Assembly: GCF_004193775.1 (NCBI RefSeq)
Contig: NC_041002.1
Coordinates: 13,381,472-13,445,471, forward strand
From: Glycine soja
Taxonomy: Eukaryota; Streptophyta; Magnoliopsida; Fabales; Fabaceae
Length of the DNA stretch: 64,000 bases
Direction: 5' to 3'
Shown: in pieces, positions 11,722-21,268 of the stretch
Position numbering within the stretch: the first letter of the stretch is position 1
Layout of the letters: every line of letters begins with the position of its first letter
Notes under the pieces: generated by a model
Database searches by the model: none
Told to the model about the DNA's origin: nothing
Seen by the model: the letters and a program-made list of their open reading frames with translations, nothing else
Position numbers and translations under genes: made by a program

Positions 11722-12739
11722 ATCCGATGATGAGTCCCTCAAAGGTACTAATACCTGGGACCCGACCATTGATTTCGAGCAAGAAACGAATCAGACGGAG
11801 GATGAAGAAGACGAGGATGTGGGACTTCCCCCGGAGTTGGAGAAGATAGTCACCCATGAGGACCAAGAGATGGGGCCTCATCAAGAAGAGACGAAACTAG
11901 TGGACTTAGGAACCGGCAGTGGAAAAAAAGAAGTAAAGATAGGCACGGGTATGACCGCACCCATCTGTGAAGAATTGACAGCCCTGCTAAAAGACTACAA
12001 AGACATCTTTGCTTGGTTATACCAAGATATGCCCGGTTTAAGTTCTGACATTGTACAACACCGATTACCTCTAAATCCCGAGACATCCTTGAAAATAAAA
12101 GAAGAGGTAAAGAAACAATTTGACGCTGGTTTTTTGGTTGTCGCTCGGTACCCAGAATGGGTTGCCAACATTGTACTAGTCCCTAAGAAGGATGGGAAGG
12201 TGCGAATATGTGTGGATTATCGGGACCTGAATCGAGCCAGTCCCAAAGACAATTTTCCTTTGCCACACATTGATATCCTCGTGGATAATACGACCAATTT
12301 CGCTTTGTTTTCCTTCATGGATGGGTTCTCCGGTTACAATCAGATAAAAATGGCGCCAGAGGATATGGAAAAAACTACCTTCGTCTCCCTGTGGGGAATG
12401 TTCTATTATAAGGTGATGTCCTTTGGACTCAAGAACGCCGGAGCAACTTATCAACGGGCTATGGTAGCTTTGTTCCACGATATGATGCACCGAGAAATTG
12501 AGGTCTATGTGGACGACATAATTGCCAAGTCTAAAATCGAGGAGGAACACCTTGTCAACCTGCGGAAGTTGTTCAAAAGGCTTAGGAAGTATCAATTGAG
12601 GTTAAACCCCGCTAAGTGCACTTTCGGGGTCAAATCATGGAAATTGCTAGGTTTCATCGTAAGCCAGAAGGGGATAGAGGTGGACCCCGAAAAGGTGAAG
12701 GCCATCCTTGAGATGCCGGAACCCCGTACCGAGAGGTAG
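11722..12739 (+). pseudogene. Element A reverse transcriptase
   Basis: RT copies the genomic RNA into DNA. The frame opens at the acceptor with an acidic stretch (TEDEEDEDVGLPPELEKI), then RT motifs: VPKKDGKVRICVDYRDLN, FMDGFSGYNQI, SFGLKNAGATYQRAM and the catalytic YVDD at about 12510. Three catalytic Asp are present. It ends at TAG 12737-12739 where relatives have Gln (QVRGFLG), a single C-to-T change. The reading frame continues unshifted into RNase H. Confidence 0.95.
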
Positions 12740-13900
12740 GTCCGAGGTTTCCTGGGACATTTGAATTATATTGCCAGATTCATATCACAGCTCACTGCTA
12801 TTTGTGAGCCGTTGTTCAAACTCTTATGCAAAAACCAGTCCGTCCGCTGGAACGAGGATTGTCAAGAGGCATTTGGAAGGATCAAACAGTGTCTCATGAA
12901 CCCTCCTGTGCTTATGCCGCCAGTACCCGGAAGGCCTCTCATCTTGTATATGACGATTTTGGACGAGTCGATGGGATGCATGCTGGGGCAACATGACGAG
13001 TTCGGGAAGAGAGAGCATATTGTCTACTACTTGAGTAAGAAGTTCACGGCCTATGAAATGAATTACTCCCTGCTTGAAAGAAAGTGTTGTGCTTTAGTCT
13101 GGGCGTCCCACCGTCTAAGACAATACATGCTGAGCCAGACCACCTGGTTGATATCCAAGATGGACCCGGTTAAGTACATCTTTGAAAAGCCTGCTCTCAC
13201 AGGACGGATCGCCCGGTGGCAAGTCTTGCTATCTGAGTTTGATATAGTTTACGTCACCCAAAAGGCGATAAAAGGAAGCGCCTTAGCAGATTATTTGGCT
13301 CAACAGCCTCTCAACGACTATCAGCCCATGCATCCCGAATTCCCGGATGAGGACATCATGGCCTTGTTTGAGGAAAAACTAGATGAGGACCAGGACAAAT
13401 GGACCGTGTGGTTTGACGGAGCGTCAAACGATCTAGGCCATGGCATTGGAAAAGTGTTGGTCTCTCCAGACAATCAATGTATGCCTTTCACAGCCAGGCT
13501 GGGGTTTGACTGCACCAACAATATGGCTGAGTATGAAGCGTGTTCCCTAGCCGTCCAGGCAGCAATTGACTCTAATGTCAAACTGCTCAAAGTATATAGG
13601 GACTCAGCACTGGTGATTCCCCAACTGAGAGGGGAATGGGAAACTAGAGATCCCAAGCTGATACCCTACAAAGCCTATATCAAGGAGTTGGCTGACTCCT
13701 TTGATGAGATCTCCTTCCATCACATTCCCCGAGAGGAAAATCAAATGGCGGATGCACTTGCTACTTTGGCGTCCATGTTCCAGCTAACACCGCACGGGGA
13801 CCTACCATACATTGAGTTCTGGTGTCGTGGCAGGCCCGCACATTGTTGTCAGGTGGAAGAGGAACAGGACGGTAAGCCTTGGTATTTCGATATCAAGTGA
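12740..13900 (+). pseudogene. Element A RNase H domains (Ty3-type and archaeal-type)
   Basis: This is the same frame as RT. The first domain starts VRGFLGHLNYIARFIS, continues through the ALVWASHRLRQY block and degrades the RNA template. A linker (MHPEFPDEDIMALFEE) leads to a second, archaeal-type RNase H with VWFDGASN, NNMAEYEAC, RDSALVI and EENQMADALA, all carrying the expected acidic residues. A second RNase H is diagnostic of the Tat lineage. It ends at TGA 13898, a G-to-A change of an expected Trp codon. Confidence 0.93.
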
Positions 13901-15127
13901 TTCGTTGAAAGCAAAGAGTACCCACCAGAGGCTTCCGACAATGACAAAAGAACATTGAGGAGATTGGCGGCCGGTTTCTTCATGAGCGGGAGCATACTAT
14001 ATAAAAGAAACCATGACATGACTCTCCTGCGATGCGTGGATGCCAAAGAGGCGAACCACATGATCGAGGAAGTCCACAAGGGTTCATTTGGAATGCACGC
14101 CAATGGGCATGCTATGGCCAGGAAGATCCTGAGAGCAGGTTATTACTGGCTTACTATGGAAAGTGATTGCTGCACCCACGTAAGGAAATGCCATAAATGT
14201 CAAGCGTTCGCGGACAATGTCAATGCTCCGCCACATCCCCTGAATGTCATGTCCGCCCCTTGGCCTTTTTCCATGTGGGGGATAGACGTCATAGGGGCCA
14301 TCGAACCCAAGGCTTCGAACGGTCACCGCTTCATTCTCGTGGCAATAGATTATTTCACCAAATGGGTCGAAGCGGCTTCCTACACCAATGTCACAAGGAG
14401 TGTAGTGATCAGATTCATAAAGAGGGAGCTGATTTGTCAGTACGGACTCCCTAGGAAGATCATTACTGACAATGGCACCAATCTGAATAGCATGATGATG
14501 CAGGAAATGTGCGTGGATTTCAAAATCCAGCATCACAATTTCACGCCCTACTGACCAAAGATGAACGGAGCCGTGGAAGCAGCCAATAAGAATATTATGA
14601 AAATTATTCAGAAGATGACAGTGTCATACAAAGATTGGCATGAGATGTTTCCTTTTGCCCTTCATGGATACCGAACTTTGGTACGAACTTCTACTAGGGA
14701 AACACCGTATTCCTTGGTTTATGGAATGGAAGCGGTACTCCCATTTGAAGTAGAGATCCCTTCCCAGAGGATACTAGCAGAATCAGGCTTAGAAGAATCG
14801 GAGTGGGCTCAAACACGCTACGACCAACTCAATCTTATTGAAGGTAAGCACTTGACGGCCATGAGCCAAGGGCGCCTGTATCAACAAAGAATGAAGAACG
14901 CGTTCGACAAGAAGGTGCGCTTGTGCAAGTTCCATGAGGGGGACCTTCTGCTGAAAAAGATGTCCCTCGCTGTTAAAGATAATCGAGGGAAGTGGGCCCC
15001 GAACTACGAAGGACCTTTCGTTGTGAAAAGGGCTTTTTCTGGAGGGGCCCTGGTGCTTACCAACATGGATGGCAAGGAGCTACCCTCGCCTGTGAACTCT
15101 AATGTTGTCAAGGGATACTATGCTTAG
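13901..15127 (+). pseudogene. Element A integrase
   Basis: This is the same frame again. It has the HHCC zinc site (EVHKGSFGMHANGH then CHKCQAF) and a core with the D,D,E triad (WGIDVIG, ITDNGTN, GAVEAANK). The C-terminal domain has PFALHGYRTLVRTSTRETPY, KAFSGGALVLTNMDG-like blocks and the end KGYYA. One stop, TGA 14552-14554, replaces an expected Arg (CGA) in the core just before PKMNGAVE. Integrase inserts the cDNA with 5-bp duplications, as seen at all family members here. Confidence 0.95.
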
Positions 15128-15796
15128 AATCTGGGGCAATTGAGGATATCGCTGCATGTTCTTTTATTTTTGCGTGGTTTCCCCCAGGGATTCCTGTCTG
15201 CTGTATATTTCTCGTCACAGTCTTTTAAAAGAAGAGAACATGAGTTTGAGGCTTCAATCCTCACTTTGTGCTTTAAACCATGTGCAGTTTGTGATAACCT
15301 GAGCCTTTTTGCTCAGTCCACGGGATGCCCCAAGCGCTTAATTATAACTGAACCTAACCTGCTTTCACTAAAAAGATTATTGCATTTGAAAACACTCATG
15401 CATACGCATACACATGCATATTTTGTGATAACAGGGGCAGAATCGTCTTAGGCAGTGGTCAGATGCCGGGACGAAGCTGAAGGCAGAAACCAATCAAGGT
15501 AAAATGGTAACGCGGCCACAATTTGCTGTGCAATGTCGTTTCCTGCTTTGAGGTACTTAGGGACGGACGCAAGTAGAGGCTAGGGTCACGACCGATAGAT
15601 CGTCGTCCCTTGCCCAGCTCTGGACAAACGGAAAGCGCCATTGCAAGGCAACCTAGTATCCTTTAAATTCCCAGTAATTATTAATGTTGTGTCTTTAAAG
15701 TTAATATTGGATTCTTAATCTACCCTGAGGGGGTTCGAGTAAGCGAACGCCGACCCGTAGGAAGCCGTACTTATTTGATACCCCAAAAAAAAATGC
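15128..15796 (+). other. Element A post-integrase spacer
   Basis: I see no coding region. The sequence is partly alignable with B 26869-27600: both contain a block on the theme of a conserved GCCATTTGGCTC or GAGCCTTTTTGCTCAGTC element and a CCGACC-like block. Confidence 0.6.
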
Positions 15797-16009
15797 AGGT
15801 TAGCTCACTTGTGCGAGCTGAGCTCGCTTGGGCGAGCAACCCCTGCACGAAGGTGGTTAAAAAGGGGGAGGGGGAAGTTTTCTACACCCAAAAACTCTCC
15901 CCCTTCATTCAAAAAATGAAGGCTCACGGGATTCACGAGTTTTGCAGCCCTTAGGTCACCATTTTTCACATTTTTTATTCCATTTTGCACTATTATTCAT
16001 CTCCAACAA
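15797..16009 (+). promoter_or_regulatory. LTR-like internal promoter block and leader exon upstream of the 3' ORF (element A)
   Basis: It repeats the LTR core order: paired GAGC...GCTC palindromes at 15802-15837 (AGCTCGCTTGGGCGAGC), a TATA-like TTAAAAA at 15857-15863 and GGGGGAGGGGG. A pyrimidine-rich leader then ends at ACAA|GTAAGTACC (donor at 16010). B has the same arrangement at 27601-27794. Promoter activity is inferred from position and order only. Confidence 0.5.
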
Positions 16010-17075
16010 GTAAGTACCTCATTCTTGGGCTCTCTAGCTTTCCATTGGTGTATTTTGGTGCTCTAAGTTGCATGTATTTGCTAAAAAACGTGAGGGATTT
16101 ATCCTTGGATTGTTGCTTGTTTTCGTTGAATTGAGGGGTTGTAGGGGATGGCCTTAGGCCTAGGTTGTATTCTGGAGTAATGGGGCATGCCACATTGCCC
16201 CCATTCCCTTGATTTTCATGCCTAAATATGCGCCCACCAAGTGTTCGGTGAAATGCCTCAATGGCATTTGCACATGATTTTGTGGAACTTAGCTTGTGGA
16301 ACGAATTATGTACATATGGCTGCCATTGTGAGTGTATGGGAAGTTTTGTAGAAGCTAGACTAAAGTGCCAAAAGCATGACTTATGCCTAGGAATCTAAGT
16401 TTTTGGTTTTGAATGTAAAAGATGCATGAATATTAGAACATGTTTGTGAGGTTTTTAACTAGAATTTGAATTTGCTGCCTCATGAGGAGTACCTTGCACC
16501 TAGGTAGCATGAAAAATACCTTTCAGTGGTATGCAAATATGTTGAATATATAGCATGAAAGTGCCTTGCAAAGTGTGTGAATATATGGCAAAAAATACCT
16601 TTTCAATAGTATATATGATGAATATATAGCATGAAAGTGCCTTGCAAAGTGTGTGAATATATGGCAAAAAATACCTTTTCAATAATATATATGATGAATA
16701 TATAGCAAAAAATGCCTTTCAAAATGTGTATATGTTGGATAGGTAGCGTAAAAATGCCTTTCAAAATATGTATATTTGTGAGTAGGTAGCATAAGGAGCC
16801 TTTCAAAAAATGTGCGTATATGTGGGATGTAGCATGGAAATGCTTGTCAAAAACATACATGGATATGTGTCATAAAATGCCTTTCACCAAAAAAATTTAT
16901 GTGTGTGTGTGTAAATGCATGTATATAGATATGTGTCATAAAATAGCACATGCCCCAATGTGATTGTTTTGTACAGTGCATGTTGACACTCGCACCATAT
17001 AAGTGTTGTTTGGCTCTTGTTCGTAATGATTGGTATTTCCTTGTAAATTAACTTTCCAAATGTTTGTCCCCGCAG
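16010..17075 (+). other. Putative 5'-UTR intron of the element A 3' ORF
   Basis: Donor GTAAGTACC at 16010; acceptor TTTGTCCCCGCAG ending at 17075, three bases before the start codon. B keeps the identical donor (27795) and an acceptor (TTTATAG, 33874), with element D inserted between. C keeps the acceptor (43881-43879, minus) but lacks the donor through a deletion. Confidence 0.55.
16500..16880 (+). repeat. 38-bp/76-bp tandem repeats inside the putative intron of element A
   Basis: Units contain TAGCATGAAAGTGCCTTGCA and a GTGTGAATATATG-like part. Two nearly identical copies lie 76 bp apart (16552, 16628), followed by more diverged 40-60 bp units. C carries the same array reversed at 44050-44370; B has a single trace at about 28290-28330, where element D inserted. 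Confidence 0.75.
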
Positions 17076-17078
17076 GAA

Positions 17079-18314
17079 ATGGCTTCGAAAAAGCTTTCCG
17101 CGAAGAGATCTAGGAAGGACGCTGTAGTTGAAGGGACCAGTGCCGCCCCCGAGTTTGATAGCCACCGTTTCAGGAGCGCCGAGCACTAGCAGCGCTTCGA
17201 GGCCATCAAAGGATGGTCGTTCCACAAAGAGAGACGCGTCCGGCTCAGGGATGATGAGTACACAGATTTTCAGGAGGAGATAGCTCGCCGACATTGGACG
17301 TCACTGGTGACTCCCATGGCTAAGTTTGACCCTGATATAGTCCTGGAGTTTTATGCTAATGCTTGGCCCACAGAAGAGGGAGTGCGAGACATGTGGTCAT
17401 GGGTGAGGGATCAGTGGATTCCCTTTGACGCAGATGCCCTCAACCAGTTCCTAGGTGACCCGCTAGTGTTGGAGGAAGGCTAGGAGTGCGAGTTTAATCA
17501 GAGGAGGAACAGGGCCGATGGGTTCGACGAGGAGGCCATTGCCTAGCTATTATGCACACCGGGGCAGGATTTCGCCCGGACCGCTGCAGGGAGGCGGGTG
17601 CGGATCATGCGCACCAGCATGACCACCTTGACCCAGATGTGGATGACATTGCTGCTCAGCAATGTCTTGCTTAGTGATCATAACTCCGATCTCTCTCTAC
17701 CGAAGTGTCAGCTGGTGTATGCCATCCTAACACGAATGAGCGTTCACGTGGCTCAGTTGATTGCTGACGCCATCTATTTATTTGTAGGTATGCCACCCAC
17801 CAGGCACTCTCTAGACCTGGATAAGTCTAACATGGCCCTGGGGTTTCCGGCATTGATCACGGGCCTCTACCAGTCATTCGGGGTTCGCGTCACTCCTAGT
17901 AAGGCGATCCGACCGTCGATCATCCTGGCCTTCATTAAGAAGTATTGCACGCCTAGGCAGGAGCAGGGTGATACACCTCAGGCCGCAGACGCACCGCCAC
18001 TACCTCATCAGGCTGATCCCGTTGGGTCATTAGGCATGGAGCGGTATCTACAGCACTTGGTTCGCCAGTAGGCGGTCAACCACCGGGGGCAGGTGCAGAT
18101 ACATGAGTGTCTCTACCAGCTCAACCTCAGTCAGCAGGGACAGGGTTTCGCTCCTTTTGCGTGCCCTACTCCAGATCAGTTTAGGGCTGAGGTCGCATGG
18201 CCCGGAGATTAGCCCGAGGCGCCTGCAGGAGCTCCCGGCAATGCAGAGGAGGCCCGCATGGATGAAGAGATGACAGACTTGCTCGGTTTCTTGGGAGGAA
18301 GCAGAGCCACGTGA
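17079..18314 (+). pseudogene. Element A 3' ORF (putative plant transposon protein family, accessory gene)
   Basis: The start matches MASKKLSAKRSRKDA, homologous to the intact C copy. ATG to the shared TAG (18210-18212) is 1134 bp, exactly as in C, with no indels. Four internal stops (17187, 17481, 17544, 18069) are all TAG where C has CAG. Later blocks include MTTLTQMWMTLLLSNVL and KCQLVYAILTRMSVHVAQ. Beyond TAG 18210 the frame stays open for 33 codons to TGA 18312, with the conserved DEEMTDLLGFLGG tail. Extra 3' ORFs of this kind are known in Tat elements; function unknown. Confidence 0.85.
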
Positions 18315-20030
18315 CTGAGGTCACCGCACTTTTTTTTGACATTATTGTTTTTTGTTAGTTGGCTATTGACATTTTCTATTATTGTCTATATTGATGTTGA
18401 CATTACTATTTTCTGTTTTTGTTCACATGGTTACTAACATTACTATTATTATTGTTGTTCGTTTCTGTTAGAAATTTTTGGCGTTATGGCTCTCAGTTAT
18501 TTCGTCACCATTTTTGCGACTTACCATTTCGTGCATTTTTTGTTTACCATGTGGTTAGACGTAAGTAGGTAGTGTGCGCCCTCGTCCGCACAACCATTTC
18601 AGAGAGAAAAAGAAAAAAAAGAGGGAGGAAATGAACAAATGATAAATAACTTAAAAAAGGAAAAAAAAAAGAGAAAAAGGAAAAGAGAACAAGTAAGAAA
18701 AGAAAAAAGAAGGAAGAAAAAAAAAGAAAAAAAATTGTCTAGCTAGAAAACAACATGCTTGTGAAAAGAGATAACTTCCAACTTTTCTTTCACTGATCAT
18801 AACCAGTTTTTGAAAAAAATGTGTATACACCTGAAGGATGAATGCTGTGAAAGTTTTTTTCGAACACCCGAAATAGACTCGGATGAATGCATGAATTGAT
18901 AAAAGAACATATTTTGGAAACACTGGGTTGACTAAAGTAGAGAAAATGAATCATGAGCCCTAGCATCACATGACCATAAAAGTTTGACACTTGAGTGTCC
19001 ACGTAGGTGCATGCATGACTAGTTTTGCATAAAATTTCCAAATCATCATTGTTGCATTTGTGTCATGGAAATAATGTGGGACATCCCCTTTTATCCTTGA
19101 ACCAAACCAAACCCTGACATATATCATGTCCAGTCGTTCTACAAGCCTTGAGCCAAAATCCCAACTTGCCATAAACCTTGACCTAGGGTGAGAATGTCAA
19201 TCCTTGCCCTCGGAAGAAAACAAAAAAAAAGAGAAAAGTTTCCAATCAAAAGCGTGGGAGAAAACAAGAAGAGAAAATTCCCAATCAAAGATTGAGAGAA
19301 AGAAAAAAAAGAAAGGAAAGAAAATTCCCGATCAAGGATCGGAAGAAAACAAAAGAAATATACAGAAAGGTCTTTGGACCAGACAATATCTGAACAAATA
19401 CAGAGTTACCACGAAGTAAAAAAGAAAGGAAACCACAACCTAAAGTGGTCTTCTCCCTTCGATTGCCAACCAAAATCTTGTGCGTTGGTGGCTTGTTCAC
19501 CTCACACTAAACAAAAACAGAAAAGGAAAAGGCCAAGAATACTCAAAGCCAAAGTTCCCTCAAGAAAACAAACCATTCCCAAGAAAAAGTCCTATTGATC
19601 CATGATCACGCATGTAATCTTTGATTTGATAGGAAATGATTTGCAAAATCGAGTCATGACATATCTATGGTTCAGAATTAGGATGAAACACTTACCCGTG
19701 TGAGATTGATACACTTTGAGTGATTTTCTTCTATTTTGTTGAACCCAGTGTTCCCTCTAAATGGTCATTTAGAAACAAAATGCTAACATCCAAAATCTCA
19801 TTTATGGTTATGAGAAGATTTCATCAGCATACTCTCCTTCCCCGGTAGACACATTTCATCCAAAAAATCATATGTTGCTCTGATCAGTTGGAAGTTTTGT
19901 CTCTTTACTAAAGCATGTTCGTATTTTTAGTAAAGAAAACACCAAGACTATTTTAGTCTCACAGGTTATCCAGAGCTACGTAGGACTGAGTTCCTCATTG
20001 AGGATACGTAGGAGCAAGAGCCTCACTTTT
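18315..20030 (+). other. Element A 3' untranslated region before the tandem array
   Basis: No gene is visible. 18600-18740 and 19200-19360 are A/G-rich with repeated TTCCCAATCAAAGATTG-like units, an imperfect hairpin motif shared with C (41330-41440) and B (36100-36150). 19700-19960 aligns with B 36470-36735. At 19972-20015 two TACGTAGG motifs reproduce a U5 block of the LTR. Confidence 0.6.
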
Positions 20031-20039
20031 GTCGGTCGC

Positions 20040-21110
20040 CCCACAATCTCTGTCATACTGACCCTGGGGTCATGTGACGCGCAGAGACAAACATCGTCTT
20101 ATGCGCCCTTTTGTCATCCAGAGGTGGTGGGCCCGATGACATGTGGAGACAAATTATGGTCATTCCACACACCTTTTCGCCATTCAGACACAGTCATGTC
20201 TGATGGCACGCAGAGACTAACATCGTCTTCTGCACCCTTTTGTCATCCAGAGGCAGCGGACCCGATGACATGCGGAGACAAATTATGGTCATTCCATACA
20301 CCTTTTCGCCATTCAGACACAGTCGTGTCTGATGGCACGCAGAGACTAACGTCGTCTTCTGCGCCTTTTGTCATCCAGAGGTGGCAGGCCCGATGACATG
20401 CAGAGACAAATTATGGTCATTCCGCACACCTTTTTGCCATTCAGACACAGTCGTGTCCAATGGCACGCAGAGACTAACGTTGTCTTCTGCGCCTTTTGTC
20501 ATCCAAAGGCGGCAGACCCGATGACATGCGGTGACAAATTATGGTCATTTCGCACACCTTTTCGCTATTCAGACACAGTCGTGTCCGATGGCACGCAGAG
20601 ACTAATGTCGTCTTCTACGCCTTTAGTCATCCAGAGGCGGCGGGCCCGATGACATGCGGGAACCATTTGGTCCCGCACTTTTCACCTTTTGTCATCCAGA
20701 GGCGGCGGGCCCGATGACATGCGGAAACCATTTGGTCCCCCACATTTTTACTTTTGTCATCCAGAGGCGGTGGGCCCGATGACAGGCAGAGACAAATTAC
20801 GATCATCCGCACGCTTTGGCTATCTGTAAGACTCGATGAGTGATAAACGCGTAGAGACTAACATCGTCTTCTGTGCCCTTTGTCATTCAGGAGCAGCAAG
20901 TTGAGTGATAAACGTGCAGAGACAAATTATGGTCATTCTGCGCCCTTTGTCATTCAAGGATAGTAAGTCGAGAGGTGGGCAAAGACAAATTATGGTCATT
21001 CCCCACACCTTTTTGCCATCCAGAGGCGATTGTGTTCGGTGGCACGCAGAGACAAATTATGGTCATTCTGCGCCGTGTGTCAACCAAGAGGAACGAATTC
21101 GACAGTATCT
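20040..21110 (+). repeat. Tandem array of element A (128-bp dimer of about 64-bp subunits)
   Basis: Copies of GTCATCCAGAGG recur at 20113, 20242, 20370, 20498 and 20626, a period of 128-129 bp. Each dimer holds two related about 64-bp halves: GTCATCCAGAGGCGGCGGGC... and GCCATTCAGACACAGTCGTG.... From 20626 on, single-subunit (about 65 bp) and irregular copies follow. It sits upstream of the polypurine tract, as do the unrelated arrays of B and C. Confidence 0.9.
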
Positions 21111-21248
21111 GGATGATGTTGGTCGTCGGTACTGATCACTTTCAAAATTTTTGCAGGTTCCATTGGCAGGGAGATTCACCGACCGAATGGTGTTTCGCTC
21201 GAACGAAATTAGTGTCTTATCTTTACTTCCCTTTTATCTCCAGTAAAA

Positions 21249-21268
21249 GACAAGTAAAGAGGGGCAAC
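21249..21268 (+). other. Polypurine tract of element A
   Basis: AAGTAAAGAGGGGCAAC directly precedes the 3' LTR. The same core precedes the 3' LTRs of B (49571-49588) and C (38930-38913, minus). It primes plus-strand DNA synthesis. Confidence 0.85.

Noticed and set aside
13474..14536. Antisense open frames across RNase H and integrase
   Set aside because: They are shadows of the pol frame on the plus strand, which carries all the catalytic motifs.
18651..18923. Minus-strand open frame rich in Phe and Ser
   Set aside because: It is the reverse of an A/G-rich low-complexity tract in the 3' UTR of A.
20040..21110. CRISPR-like array of spaced repeats
   Set aside because: Repeat and spacer are both repeated, units are in tandem and diverged, and the context is a plant retrotransposon.
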